Assembly: GCA_008638375.1 (NCBI GenBank)
Contig: CM018036.1
Span: 17,963,832-18,027,831, forward strand
Direction: 5' to 3'
Origin: Nyssa sinensis
Lineage: Eukaryota > Streptophyta > Magnoliopsida > Cornales > Nyssaceae
DNA length: 64,000 nt
The translations under genes were made by a program, and so were the position numbers. Below the pieces are notes generated by a model that was not told the origin of the DNA, ran no database searches, and was given only the letters and a program-made list of their open reading frames with translations. Below, in pieces: positions 12,601-22,816 of this stretch (positions are counted from its first letter, which is position 1; every line of letters starts with the position of its first letter).

Positions 12601-13122
12601 AATTCTTTTTCACCATCAACTGGGCAATTTGCACATTTCCAGTTGCAGCAGCAAAACATAGGGCAGTGTTCCCCATTTTATTTTGAAGTTCCAAGTCATT
12701 TTCATTCATCTTTTCTACCAACTTTGCCACGAAGAAAACATGTTCTGCTGCTGCAGCAATATGCAGAGCAGTTTCCTTGCCTTGTGTTATATGAGCTTTA
12801 ACCAGGGTGTGGTCTGCTTTAATCATATTTTCAGCGGCTTTCCAATCACCTTTTAATGCAGCTGTATGAAGTGGAATGTATTGACTGAGATATAGCACTC
12901 CTGCATTCATTGTAAAATGAGAAAAGATAGTTGGAGTAGATAATATATATATATATATGTATGTATATAGTGCATTTATAAACTCAAAAAAGAAAAAAAA
13001 ATTAAGGAGAAAGAAGGGAAAATTAAGAAAGAAAACTCACGGTAAGTTAGAAATGAGCTAGGCACCATCTGTACCTGTGCTTTCAAATGGACATCTTTTG
13101 ATTGAACATGAACATCTGCCAT
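9635..13122 (-). CDS. Ankyrin-repeat protein with C-terminal PGG membrane domain (ACD6/ITN1-like)
   Basis: Five coding exons: 13,041-13,122, 12,430-12,900, 11,950-12,099, 10,684-11,129 and 9,635-10,240. Phases fit and the total is 1,755 nt, or 584 residues. The ATG at 13,122 is the first in frame; a stop lies upstream. Ankyrin repeats cover about residues 35-165 (motifs IPLHTAALKGDW, ETALHIAAAAEH, GNTALCFAAATGN, KTPLYMAALLGH), one unit near 205 (GETALHVLA), and about 275-370. The PGG domain starts near residue 420 with the PGG triplet at 449-451 and four hydrophobic segments, so the C terminus should be membrane-embedded and the repeats cytosolic. In this plant family ACD6 acts in salicylic-acid-linked defence and cell death, and ITN1 in salt/ABA responses; which role applies here cannot be told. 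A 5' UTR exon at 16,293-16,415 is likely. I see no frame breaks. Confidence 0.88.
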
Positions 13123-13559
13123 TGGGTTGCTTAACTTGTCTGCACCAGAAATGGAGCTGCTGTTCAAACTTCAAATAATATATATTGTCTATGAATTGAA
13201 GCTAATGAAAATGCTAAATATTAACCATTTATTTTAAAATTAAGTAGAGACTTCATTCTCTGTGACGTCTTTAAAATTAATAGGAAATACCTCAAAAAGT
13301 CCTTTTCTATCTGGGAATTTTGCTATTTTTTTTTTTAACTCTCTTGACTGTCCTCAGCTGCTCTGTTCAGTGGTGGTTTTATTCCCCTATTTCGAATTTA
13401 TAGCTTATTATTCACTGCCCCTCACATTCCTCTTAGTTGGTTGTATACCTTATTATTCCCCTGCTTTTTTCTAATGGAATTCATGCTTACTACCCCCAAA
13501 ATAAAATTAAACAATTAAAATTAACGCACAGACATTTATATATAATGGTGGATCTAGTG

Positions 13560-14160
13560 ATGTAGAACAGGTTGCAGAAGAATTCAATTTATAGTACAGA
13601 ATTATGTGCAATGCCAAAATAGTCGGAATTGTGTAAAATTCGGTGGGCGGCTTGGAAACGATGTGTTGATCAATACTCATCACTTTATCATGAAGTATGC
13701 CGCTTTTCGGAAAAATTCCTTCATTCTAGCCTTCAAAAGCGCATTTTTTCTATTTTTGGTAATAAATGTGTTATTTGAGTTCGGGGAGCTATAATTGACG
13801 TTTGGAACTATCCTTTTACCAAATTGCTACTTAAGTTTAGGACTTTTGATTTATTATTTTAATTAAAATATTTCTATTTTTAAAATTTTTGGTATTTTTT
13901 CTTATTTTAATTATTTCTTTCCTAAAGTCACAGCTCTAGTCGAATTAGGAGTTCTAGTCCTAAACGAATTAGGTTTTGCAGCCTCTATAAAAGCGCTTTC
14001 TTTTCATTGTAAGATTAATTTTCATTCAATAAAGAATTTTCTTTTTGAGATCTTGTTCTCTGAACTCGTGAATTCAGGTGTGTTACTTTTGTTCGTGGAT
14101 TCGGACGATTTTTCAATAAGCAGGCAGTGTTTTATTTCTTCACTAGCTTCTGCTACGTCA
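13560..14160 (+). mobile_element. LTR-like sequence (solo LTR of copia type, boundaries approximate)
   Basis: It begins near TGTAGAACAGGTTGCAG. It has a TATA box CTATAAAAG at about 13,985 and a polyadenylation-like CAATAAAG about 45 bp later, which is the promoter/terminator layout of an LTR. The start is shared with 60,775 and partly with 14,465. I could not fix a target duplication, so it may be truncated. Confidence 0.5.
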
Positions 14161-14340
14161 TATAGGCACGGGATCATGGTCTCCGAAGTTTTGATATAAT
14201 ACTTAAAGGAAGTCTCAATAAAAAAAACAAATCATTTGTGTCCCAAGTTTTTTGTATCCCCAGTTATAAAGCTAAAATAGTGCTTTTATAAATTTTTAAA
14301 TATTAAGAAGGAGAAAGTGGGGAAAATTAAGAAAACTTAC

Positions 14341-14416
14341 AGTAAGTTAGAAACGAGCTAGGCATCATCTGTTCGTCTGCTTTCAAATTGACATCTTTTG
14401 ATTGAACATCAGCCAT
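14341..14416 (-). pseudogene. Orphan duplicate of ankyrin gene exon 1
   Basis: 76 nt matching exon 1 of the intact gene (82 nt): an ATG at 14,416, the same start Met-Ala-Asp-Val, the shared SKDV, PSSFLTY end, and a GTAAGT donor at 14,335-14,340. No exon 2 follows it; downstream on the minus strand lies the complete exon 1 at 13,122. It is a leftover of the local duplication. It could act as an alternative first exon only if spliced past 13,041-13,139. Confidence 0.7.
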
Positions 14417-14464
14417 TGGGTCTTCATTTTCTGTGACGTCTTTAAAATTAATAGGAATGACCTT

Positions 14465-15030
14465 TGATGTATAACAAGTTGTGGAGATTTTTAACGAATA
14501 ATGGAAATATTTTATGAAAATATTTTAAGTCTCGTTCTAATAGAGTTGATTAGTCATGTTTTGAGAACGGAGCTGCTCCGCTATGACCGAAGATGTCCGA
14601 GACCAAACGATTTTGTTTAGGTCTCCAATTGGATTTTTTTGTTATTGATAGTAACTTTTATTTTTACAATTATTTTGTTTAGGAAAGTCTGAATTAATTT
14701 ATGTTTGTCGTTATAATTTCCTAATTTGATATGATTTCTAATTTTTTTCAAATTTTCAATTGTTATTAATTTCAAATTTTTTATTTTTTTGAAATTATGC
14801 TAGTTTCCTAATTGTAATAAAGCTAGTATAAAGAATTAGTAAATTCATATTAAGATTAATTGTAGTATTAGACAAACCTAATATATTTTTGTTCAAAAAT
14901 CTGAGATTTGTTTTCTTTAAATGAGGAATCTTCTTTATTCTTAATTACTAAAAAATTTAACGTGTTTGATTTTCTTAATAACAGGCCTAATAAATATAAA
15001 TTCATCTATCATAATATGCTAATTTTGTAC
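14465..15030 (+). mobile_element. LTR fragment, same family as 60,775-61,240
   Basis: About 14,780-14,985 aligns by eye with 60,985-61,190: both contain TTTGAAATT, CTAATTGTAATA, a GCATAAAGAA/GTATAAAGAA TATA region, ATTAAGATTA and later CACGTTTGAT-like text (GTGTTTGATTTTC here, ATGTTTGATTTTC there). The start (TGTATAACAAGTTG) resembles TGTAGAATAAGTTG at 60,775. No internal retroelement coding follows, so it is a solo or truncated LTR. Confidence 0.5.
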
Positions 15031-15305
15031 TAAGAAATTTAATGTAATTCTCCTTAACCTCAAAATCTCCTTTCAGTCGGTTGTATACCTTATTATTCCC
15101 CCTGCCCCTGCTTTTTTCTAATGGAATTCAGGCTTACTACCCCATAGATTACAGATATGATTAAACTAGAATATTTTGTCACTCGTAAAAATCAAATTGG
15201 AGAAATCCAAATTTACCTATGCGAAATTTACTTATTCGAGATGTTGCAACAAACTTATGTATCTTAGTGTATCTCTCGCTCCTTTTAAACCAGTGATAAA
15301 TAAAA

Positions 15306-15336
<31 letters not shown>

Positions 15337-16292
15337 AAAGATATCTAGATTAAGGATAATATTTAGAAATGGTGATTAATTGAGAAACGACCACTTATCT
15401 ATCTAACAAGTTAGGTACCTGATTAATTTCATTTAGAAATTCTCGGCAACTTGTGCTTGACCCAAGGACAGCATGTGACTCTCGGACCACCACAGGTTTT
15501 TTTAGTAGACTCAAGGACAGCATGTGACTTGACCCAATAATATCCACATCCAGCCAAATTGGCACAGGAAATGTGGTCCATTCTCACATTTAATTTTGCA
15601 AGTTATTGACCATTATATTTAAAAAAAAACGTGTAACAAAGAACTACCCACGACAAAAATTATTTGGGTTGAATGTCACATTTGACATAATGCTACAATG
15701 ATTTGTGTCAGCATGTAATTTGGATTGATCGGATTTGGATGAATCATGCTCAAATTCAATCTAAATTTTAAAATAGTCAATTTAATTTTAATCTCGAGCT
15801 TGATTTTAAATTTGACTACTCAACTTAAGCCCGACTCGAATTAAAACTCATTAGTACGGACTCGAAATATTTTTAACAATTTAAATTAGGCACGGGGTCA
15901 TGGTTTCAATGTTTTGATAAGGGAAGTCCCAACAAAAAAATAATTCATTTGTGTCCCAAATTTTTTTGTATCATTCATTAGACACCAGTTAAACATAAAC
16001 ATTTTCAGTTTGGCATTTCAACTTAAACTTTCTACGTACATTACCTACTATATGTGTGCGTATATGTATAATATATATGAACCACACCAGCAAGAGCAGC
16101 TGAGGTCGTAAAAAAAACCAAAGCTTCACTTTTGTGTGCATGCGTACTTTTATAAAAGGAAAAGAATAGAAGGCATTGCCGGAATGCATATAATGAAAAG
16201 ACGATGCATGAGTAGCTGTGTCCACTAGCCATGACAATGATGATATATATACATATATATATATATATAGGCAGGGTTTGAGAATTAATTAC
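15031..16292. other. Probable 5' UTR intron of the intact ankyrin gene, outer part
   Basis: This stretch has no coding exon that I can recognise. It contains an (AT)n run near 15,305-15,335, the second copy of the AGGCACGGG landmark near 15,890, and an AT microsatellite at about 16,243-16,270. The two short open frames at 15,989-16,237 match nothing I know. Confidence 0.5.
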
Positions 16293-16415
16293 CTCAAAGA
16301 AATGTAGAGCTTTGTAGTAAGATTTTCTGTAGATGAAACCCGAAAAGTGGTCTGAATATCCAGAGACAACTTCTTAGGCTGGAGGCGAGAAGACCGATAA
16401 AGGTAAGCAAAACTT
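16293..16415 (-). other. Candidate 5' UTR exon of the intact ankyrin gene
   Basis: On the minus strand a tract ending TTTGAG|GTAATT forms a donor at 16,293/16,292. A matching acceptor GTGCAG precedes exon 1 at 13,139, leaving 17 nt of leader before the ATG. A TATA box lies about 30 bp upstream of the proposed start. The left ankyrin copy has an acceptor-like TTTCAG at the same place before its ATG, which supports a 5' UTR intron in this family. Transcript evidence is lacking. Confidence 0.45.
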
Positions 16416-16443
16416 GCAGATGTAATGAACAATTGGGAACGGA

Positions 16444-16452
16444 TTATATAAC
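16444..16452 (-). promoter_or_regulatory. TATA box candidate for the intact ankyrin gene
   Basis: The minus strand reads TTATATAAT, placed about 30 bp before the proposed leader exon start near 16,415. It is assigned on position and motif only. Confidence 0.4.
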
Positions 16453-16455
16453 AAC

Positions 16456-17149
16456 GTTCATTGACTTAAAATAAAGACAAAAGGAAAACAAAAAATAAAA
16501 TAGTGACACTGCGTCTAGTAAATAATATAGCCAAAATTACAGTTACAGTAGATTCCCAACTTCAAATTATACCTGAATATTATAATTTTTCGAAATTATA
16601 ATTAAAATAATGAATTAAAAAATTAATTGCAAAAAATGATAAACTTAACCTAATTTGAATGAGAAGTGAATATAGCCCCTGCCACATGGTCATCATATTA
16701 GTGTCAATTTTTTTTTTTTTTTTTTGACTTTTAAGAGCTCTAAAATAATTTTATATATACAAAAATTTCTTCTAACGTATATCTTATAATTCATTATCTA
16801 TCACCATTTATTTATAAAGTATTGTTAAGTGATACACATTCTAATAAATACTTTACAATTCCGTCAAATGTATAAAAAAGTGGCATATATGTATGTGGGT
16901 AAAGAGTAATGTTTGATGATCTAAATAAGTTAACTCATGTAAATTCATTCATATGATGTAGTATAATTTAATTGATTATATTTAAACTTCATTTTATTCT
17001 CATAACTAGTTAAATTATACCACATCAGTTAAAATGAACTTACATAGGTAAATTTATTTGGCTATAAAACATTGTTTCAATTATAAAATTCCTAGAAACT
17101 CAGAGCCTTCAAACTGAAGCATTTTTTTAATTTTTATTTATTTTAGGAA
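16456..17149. other. AT-rich intergenic DNA
   Basis: There are no genes or named repeats that I can support here. It is AT-rich with a T-run near 16,710-16,727. Confidence 0.5.
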
Positions 17150-17320
17150 CAGTATTTGGCAGGAAGGAGTGCAAGAGTACTCTTAAAAAGACCTTGGGGG
17201 GTGGGGAGATGTTTGCATGCGCTGAAGGTACCATGCTGTTAAAGTGTGTCGCGCCAATTAATTTCTGTCACTTATCACTTTAGTTTGTCACATTCTCTCT
17301 CCTCTTTTACTTTTTACTAA

Positions 17321-17797
17321 GAATATGTTTGGTATGCTGAAATAAAATAAGACAAAAATAAAATAACATCAGGAATAAAATAGAGCAAAAATAGAATGGG
17401 AATAATTATTCCATTCCTTTGTTTGATTGAATAACCAATAATAGAATGACAATTACATTCCTGTGTTTGAACCATCAAATTATTGAAATGAAATTAACAT
17501 TAAGTTAGATATTCAAAGTACTTGTATAAATTTTAAAGTTTTCATGTACGTTTAATGAAAAGAAATTCAACTTGCATTTTTTTTTATTAGCAAAAAAAAA
17601 AAAAAAAAATTGGTTAAGGAATGGAATGAGCATTCCGTGACTTTTGGTAAGGAATGACGATTCTGGTTTCTTTGGGAATAGTCATTCTATTTGGAATGAC
17701 CATTCCGACCTAAAAAGTCTAAAGAAACACAAGAATGGAATAGCATTAGGAATGCGCATTCTATTCCTATCCTCATTTCAACCTACCAAACATGGCC
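17321..17797. mobile_element. Tourist-like MITE (PIF/Harbinger type), copy 2
   Basis: 477 bp, homologous over its length to the MITE at 1,788-2,269. TAA flanks it at 17,318-17,320 and 17,798-17,800. The third unit of the surrounding repeat block preserves the empty site, TTTTTACTAAGGGTGCAAG, with a single TAA. This confirms both ends and the 3-bp duplication. Confidence 0.88.
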
Positions 17798-18485
17798 TAA
17801 GAGTATAAGTTGAACAGATAAACTCGAGACTCGAGAAATTATGATATTTCACTTCGATTTGAGATTGAATTTTTGAGTTCGAATTGAAATTGAAACCGAC
17901 CTGGAACATCAAGTACTCGATTCTGAATTATCACTTTTCAAAATTATTATTTTATATTTCAATTAATATGAACTGTTAGATTTCAAATATGTAAATAATC
18001 TTGACCGTTTATTTTATTAATATTTCAAACATGTAATATTTATTTTACTATCTCATTCTATTGACATTTTTAAATCTCTTTTCATTAAAAGTTTTTAACC
18101 TTTGCATGTACGGAAGGTACCACGCTGTTAAGTCTCATGTGATGTCTCGCGCCAATTAATTTTTGCCACCTTTCACTTTAGTCTGTCACATTCTCTCTCC
18201 TCCTTTACTTCTTACTTGGAGTATAAGTCAAGCAGGTAAACCTAAGCCTGATCCGAGAAAGTACGAATTTAAATAAAAATATATGATACCCGAGTTCGGT
18301 CCGAGATCAAAATTTTTAACCCGAATTTAAATCGGGACCGACTTGGGCAAGGACGTCAGGGAATGTTTGCGTGCACGGAAGGTACCATGTTGTTAAAGTC
18401 TCACGTAGTGTCTCGCACAAATTAATTTTTGCCACCTATCACTTTACTCAGTCACATTCTCTCTCTTCCTTTACTTTTTACTAAG

Positions 18486-19065
18486 GGTGCAAGTTGGGCA
18501 GATAAACCCGAGCTTGGCCCGAGAAATTACGGATTTGGGCAAAAATATATGATACTCGAGTTCGGCCCGAGACAGAATTTTTAAGCTCGAATTTAAATCG
18601 GGACCGGCCTAAGTAGTACCGTCGAGTACCCGAGCCCGAATTGCCATCACTTAAAACTATATATTTTATACCTCAATTAATATGAACTATTAAATTTCAA
18701 ACATATAAATGATTTTGACCGTTCATTCTATTAATATTTCAAATATGTAATATTTATTTTATTATTTAATTGTATTGACCTTTTTAAATTTATTTTCATT
18801 GAAATTTTTTGTCTTTTTATCTTTAGAATATGCACGAAACCCAAACTCGAATCTGAACCCAAACTCGAAACTCGACCGAGCCCGAAAAACCTGAATGTTT
18901 GGGTACCTAAGAAAAATCCGTTACTAAGAATTTTTGTCGGGTTCATGCTCAGACTCGAGTTTACTTTTCAAATTATTCTAAGACTCAAACTCGGATTCGA
19001 TAATTTATATTAAGAAATGAGTCTGACCGAGGTTCAAGTCCAATCTTATCCAACCAAGTTACAGC
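18486..19065. mobile_element. Non-autonomous inverted-terminal repeat element
   Basis: The left end GCAAGTTGGGCAGATAAACC resembles, inverted, the right end near 19,030-19,065 (AACTTGGTTGGATAAG). The interior has CCCGAG-rich arms around an AT-rich centre. A similar structure lies at 51,060-51,690. The superfamily is not determined and the match is loose. Confidence 0.4.
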
Positions 19066-19069
19066 CTAC

Positions 19070-19980
19070 TTCTCACACTATTCGATGTTTCTCATTGTTC
19101 GTATCTCTTACCTCATTTATCTCTTTGTTCATTTAATTTTCTTCTGTCACCTCATGCCAGACGTTCTTCTCTCTCCATTTAATTTTTGCCACTTTGCCAC
19201 ACTCTCCCATGGCTTTAATTTTCTTCTCTCTAACCTCTTATCTCTCATGCTGTAAATCATATGTCATAACTAATAAAATTATATAACTAACAAAATTTCT
19301 TAATATATCACTCGATATATCATAATTTTTGTAATTACGACATTTAAATGTAAACTTTTTTTCATAAAATAATTGTAAAATATTTTGCATTAGTAATATA
19401 AAAAGACTATGTAAATTTAAATTTTATTTGATATATATGTATATTTGACCGTTATTTATATTAATATAATTAGATTTTATATAAATTACAATCATTAGTA
19501 TTTTTTATATTTTAATTTGCATTTTTTTTTACTTTCATACTACATATTTATTAAATAAAACATATATTTGTAATATATTAACTCAAAATGATGCATTAAT
19601 ATGAGTGTTTTATTAAAAAAATATTTACTTTTATTATTTATTATTTTGATATGTATTATTTTTTATTATAATTATTTTTAGTAATATATATATATATATA
19701 AGCATTAGCATAAGTGTTTTATTAGAGGAAAAAATTAAAAAAAGATGATAAAGAGAAATTAAATGAAGTGAGAGGGAGAGTCTGATATGATATGAAGTGA
19801 AACCATAAGAGATGATTTATTGAGAAACATGGGAAGTGTGAGAAATAGAGGAGAGAGAAAATAAAAATCATTGTCTTCTATTTGTCAAACTTAAGTAGCA
19901 AGTGGCGAGAATCTATTGGCTCGAGATGCAACGTGCAACTTACAATGTGGTACCTTCCATGCACGCAAAAATTTCTCATG
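19070..19980. repeat. Large imperfect inverted repeat with AT-rich centre
   Basis: The arm at about 19,070-19,240 (CTCATTTATCTCTTTGTTCA, CATTTAATTTT) is roughly the complement of the arm at about 19,735-19,870 (GAGAAATTAAATGAAGTGAG, GAGAAACATGGGAAGTGTGA). The segment GGTACCTTCCATGCACGC at 19,948 is an inverted copy of the segment-a starts at 17,217, 18,113 and 18,376. This could be one MITE or Mutator-like derivative. Confidence 0.45.
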
Positions 19981-20706
19981 GTGTTGGTACCGTATTACAA
20001 TCATTCTCCAAATTTCGGATGGTTGGTAGGTCGATATGGCCATGTGCCCAAGAGACCTTTAGATCTTGATTTTAATGATAGAATTAAGTATTAGCATTAG
20101 CCCGTTGAGATTGATAGTCCACATGTTTAAGCAAGTTCGGAAAGATATGTTCATATTTCAGGCCATATGAAATGACACAATGGCCATGTGGGACAATCGT
20201 GAAAGTTTATACTAGGACAAACATCCAAACTTAGGTAAGATGTCCATAGGTTATAGTATTTGGAGCTTTGTACAATTTTTAGAGTCATGGATGACCAAGA
20301 AGCTCAATGGTGAGAACGAAACTCTAAGTGCAGGAACTAACCAGAAAAGTATCAACACTAGAGCTTTTTTTGCATTGTGCCTAGCACATCTAAGTTTGTG
20401 AATGTGGAACATGTGTCAGTGGAGTGAGAAGCTTTATCTATCCTCAAAAAGAAAAACCTTCGATTAAGAGAATGTGGGACAAAGGACCACGATTTCGACG
20501 TAGCAGAACAAAAGCTCACTAACTAGGGAACCTATGGGGAGCATGATAAGTTTGTGGCATTCTAGTGATCCAACGTAGCTTGGTTCCATTGAACGTGGAA
20601 CATGAATGACCAAATGGAAAACTTGTCGTACATGGACATAACTAAATATGATGCCTTATATCAATACTAGTTGTAATGATATGCAGAGAACCTGCGTCAT
20701 TCAACA
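19981..20706. other. Unrecognised DNA left of the Tat element
   Basis: I see no intact gene. A short open stretch near 20,030-20,095 reads as RYGHVPKRPLDLDFNDR and then breaks in every frame. It could be the edge of a decayed transposon protein, but I cannot name the family. Confidence 0.4.
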
Positions 20707-21234
20707 TGACGTTGCACTTTTTCGATTAGTGGGCCCCAATCTCCTACGTCTACCGAACACTCAAAGAGAAAGATCAAAAGGCCACCTGGTTGGCTCCAGT
20801 GGTAGCCGCTCCAATGATTAAGTCAATAAACTGTATTGAAAGACTTTAATTGAATGAAAAGAATCAGCATGAATGTAACGACGTACCTTAGAATTTTATT
20901 TATAGGCTGTGGGTTTCCTAAGTTGATTAGGATTTGGAGCCACAAATATAGGGATTTGATCATCAGAGAATGGCAGTTACCATGTTGGATACTACGCTTG
21001 AGAGATATCCATGGGTGGTAGTTTCCTTATTGAAAACTATTTCCTTATCCTTAGCTCGGCAGGATGCTTAAGGCGGCGACGAGCTCTGAATCCCCTTGTG
21101 TGGAACTTTAGAGCTAAAGGCGAGACTGAGGGTCGCGCTGGCTTCCGTTCTGAGAGCTCTGGATGGCTGAGCTTTAATAGCTCTGTAGTTGCACGTATCA
21201 TATGGTGGTTGGTCTATCGTTTTATGGTATACCA
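20707..21234 (-). repeat. 3' LTR of the Tat element
   Basis: 528 bp, running TGGTATACC... to ...GCAACGTCA on the minus strand, and homologous throughout to the 5' LTR at 39,692-40,219. A TATA-like CTATAAATA lies at about 20,897-20,905. The outer flank is CAACA. Confidence 0.88.
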
Positions 21235-21260
21235 ACTACTCCCCCCCCCCCCCCCCGAGC
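21235..21260 (-). other. Polypurine tract next to the 3' LTR
   Basis: The minus strand reads a run of sixteen G (21,241-21,256) then AGTAGTT, directly abutting the LTR end at 21,234. The position and purine bias are those of the plus-strand primer site of LTR retrotransposons. Confidence 0.75.
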
Positions 21261-21420
21261 CTTAGTTTTAACTCAATGCACAACTAAGGCTACGGGTTCT
21301 CAAAAAGTCATGCACCTTGTCTCTACGTTTTTCAAAACGACTGTTGGTACGTTATTTATTACGCAGTCGTTACTTGGGTGTCGCGACGGTTTGGCTGGGT
21401 GCCCTTTCAATTTTAAGGGT

Positions 21421-21429
21421 CTATATATG
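21421..21429 (+). promoter_or_regulatory. TATA box candidate for the antisense ORF of the Tat element
   Basis: CTATATATG on the plus strand, about 50 bp before a short ATG frame (ATG near 21,479) and upstream of the antisense exon at 21,739. It is a suggested promoter by motif and position only. Confidence 0.4.
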
Positions 21430-21663
21430 GGGGAAGGGGGTGTGTTCACGCCTATCCCCCGTGCTCTTCGCTTTCAAGATGTTTTTTCGTCGGAGTGACC
21501 GGAGTTTTCATGGAAGCTGCCGTTGTCCGGAGCTTTCTTCCGTTTCCACTGTCTAGGCTTGACTTATTCATCACTTTCTACTCATTTTTCTTCTTTTTTC
21601 CTCTTTTTCCTTTTTATTTTTTCCACGTCGGTCTCAAATAGTATGTTTGGCATTGGTGAGGGC

Positions 21664-21702
<39 letters not shown>

Positions 21703-21738
21703 TTTTTTATACTAACTTGTGCATCTGATGTTTTGCAG

Positions 21739-22065
21739 TCCATGCATGGTCTTATTGCCATCATAGATCTAGAGATAATTAACGATCTTTAGCCCGAGTT
21801 GGATGAGACCAAGCTATGGCTAGGGGCAGCCCGGTCCTATGCCTCTGCTATCGAGGAGAGGTTGAAGGAGGTGGAGATCTCCTTGTCCTTCTTAGTATCT
21901 GAACAGGACTTCCCTACTCGGAAGTGGGAAGTCCTTGATTTGGCGAAGGCTTGGAGCGTTGCTGATGATGATGATGATTGTGATGAAGACGATGGTGAGA
22001 TGCCCCCTCCCATCCTTCCTTTGACAGAAGCTCCTGCTCAAGCTAGAAAGGATGCAATGTGTTGA
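21739..22065 (+). pseudogene. Antisense ORF of the Tat retrotransposon (coiled-coil, acidic tail), decayed
   Basis: On the strand opposite to gag-pol, an acceptor TTTTGCAG at 21,731-21,738 opens an exon that reads to a TGA at 22,065 with one in-frame TAG at 21,790-21,792. The product has a Leu/Glu/Lys-rich helix (ELDETKLWLGAARSYASAI, then EERLKEVE), a tract EWEVLDLAKAW-like (KWEVLDLAKAW), and a run of ten or more Asp/Glu before a Pro-rich end. The upstream exon is uncertain, and an (AT)n tract at 21,665-21,699 lies in the proposed intron. Tat elements are known to carry extra ORFs, some antisense, between pol and the 3' LTR. I do not recognise a named catalytic domain. It could instead be a piece of another captured element. 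Confidence 0.6.
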
Positions 22066-22432
22066 ATTTGAAGAGAACGAAGGAAGAGAATAACAACGAC
22101 ATGGGATTCAGAGCCCTCTTCCTTCGTTTAATTTGGAGCCGAGGATAGTGATGATGATGGCTTGGGATTCAGGATCCCTTTCCTTCTATCGAAGAGACCA
22201 AAGGAAGGAAGTGATGATGACATGGAGTAGAACACTGACTTCCTTGTCTGGACCAGTTGTAGTCTAGGGTTGCACTTTGTTTCTTTGTAAACTTTCTGAA
22301 TTGATGTAACTCTTTGTTGATTATCAATGAAACTGAGTTCTTTTTTTCAATGGTGTATCCTTTGTTATTTATCAAATGAAAATTTACTTTTTTCAGACTT
22401 TGAGCATTTTTCATTTTTTTGAGTACTGTTGT
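22066..22432. other. Tat element 3' region, left of the CACTA insertion
   Basis: Non-coding stretch with three GAAGGAAG-type repeats between 22,075 and 22,210, probably the tail of the antisense transcript (an AATGAAACT/TTGTTTCTTTG region follows). It ends with the target bases TGT at 22,430-22,432. Confidence 0.5.
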
Positions 22433-22720
22433 CACTACAAAAAAAGTAATTTTTTGGGACACACTTTATTAGCAACGCGCATAATACGTCGCTAATAGTA
22501 TCCTTTAGCGACGCACATTATGCGCGTCGCTAAAAACCAAGAAAAAGGCTTTCCCGCGCCAAAAAAAAGGGCGCCAATCTTTTGGCGATGGGCATAACTT
22601 TATTAGTGACGCACACTGAGCATTGCTAAACTTAGCGATGCTCAGTGTGCGTCATTAATAGTGGTATTATTAGAATGACATCGTGTTAGGTATTAGGTTA
22701 TGACGCACAGTGACTCTCTA
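22433..22720. repeat. CACTA left end: TIR and subterminal palindromes
   Basis: After the TIR come paired inverted copies of TTAGCGACGC: for example TTTAGCGACGCACA with GCGCGTCGCTAA at about 22,506-22,536, and a long imperfect hairpin ATTAGTGACGCACACTGAG / CTCAGTGTGCGTCATTAAT at about 22,602-22,661. Subterminal repeats of this kind are the transposase-binding sites in well-studied CACTA elements. That role is inferred here. Confidence 0.8.
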
Positions 22721-22816
22721 ATGACTGCGGCCCTTGGTTTCTTCTTCTCCTTCTCGATTGCTTGCGCGCCTTAATATTCTTCTTCTACTCTCAATCTATC
22801 ACTCTTACTCCTCTCG

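Larger units (their letters stand above)
13020..15990. repeat. Local tandem duplication around exon 1 of the intact ankyrin gene
   Basis: Four landmarks occur twice: the exon-1 sequence (13,041 and 14,341), TCTGTGACGTCTTTAAAATT (13,258 and 14,433), GGTTGTATACCTTATTATTC (about 13,438 and 15,076), and AGGCACGGG followed by TCATTTGTGTCCCAA (14,164 and 15,890). An LTR-like insertion is present in each unit (13,560-14,160; 14,465-15,030), at different places relative to the landmarks. The duplicated block lies in what is probably the 5' UTR intron of the intact gene. Confidence 0.75.
17150..19070. repeat. Three-unit duplicated repeat block
   Basis: Segment a (GGAAGGTACCATG-like, GCCAATTAATTT, GTCACATTCTCTCT) occurs at about 17,217-17,320, 18,113-18,217 and 18,376-18,485. 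It is followed each time by segment b (GCAGATAAACCCGAGC-like, CGGGACCG) at 17,798-17,935, 18,218-18,360 and 18,486-18,650. An AT-rich segment c follows units 1 and 3 (17,967-18,110; 18,680-18,815). Unit 1 is split by a MITE at 17,321-17,797. The open frames in the block are not genes. Confidence 0.75.

Noticed and set aside
12589..12801. Plus-strand frame opposite ankyrin exon 2
   Set aside because: Antisense shadow of the ankyrin repeats; the same shadow occurs at 5,169-5,408.
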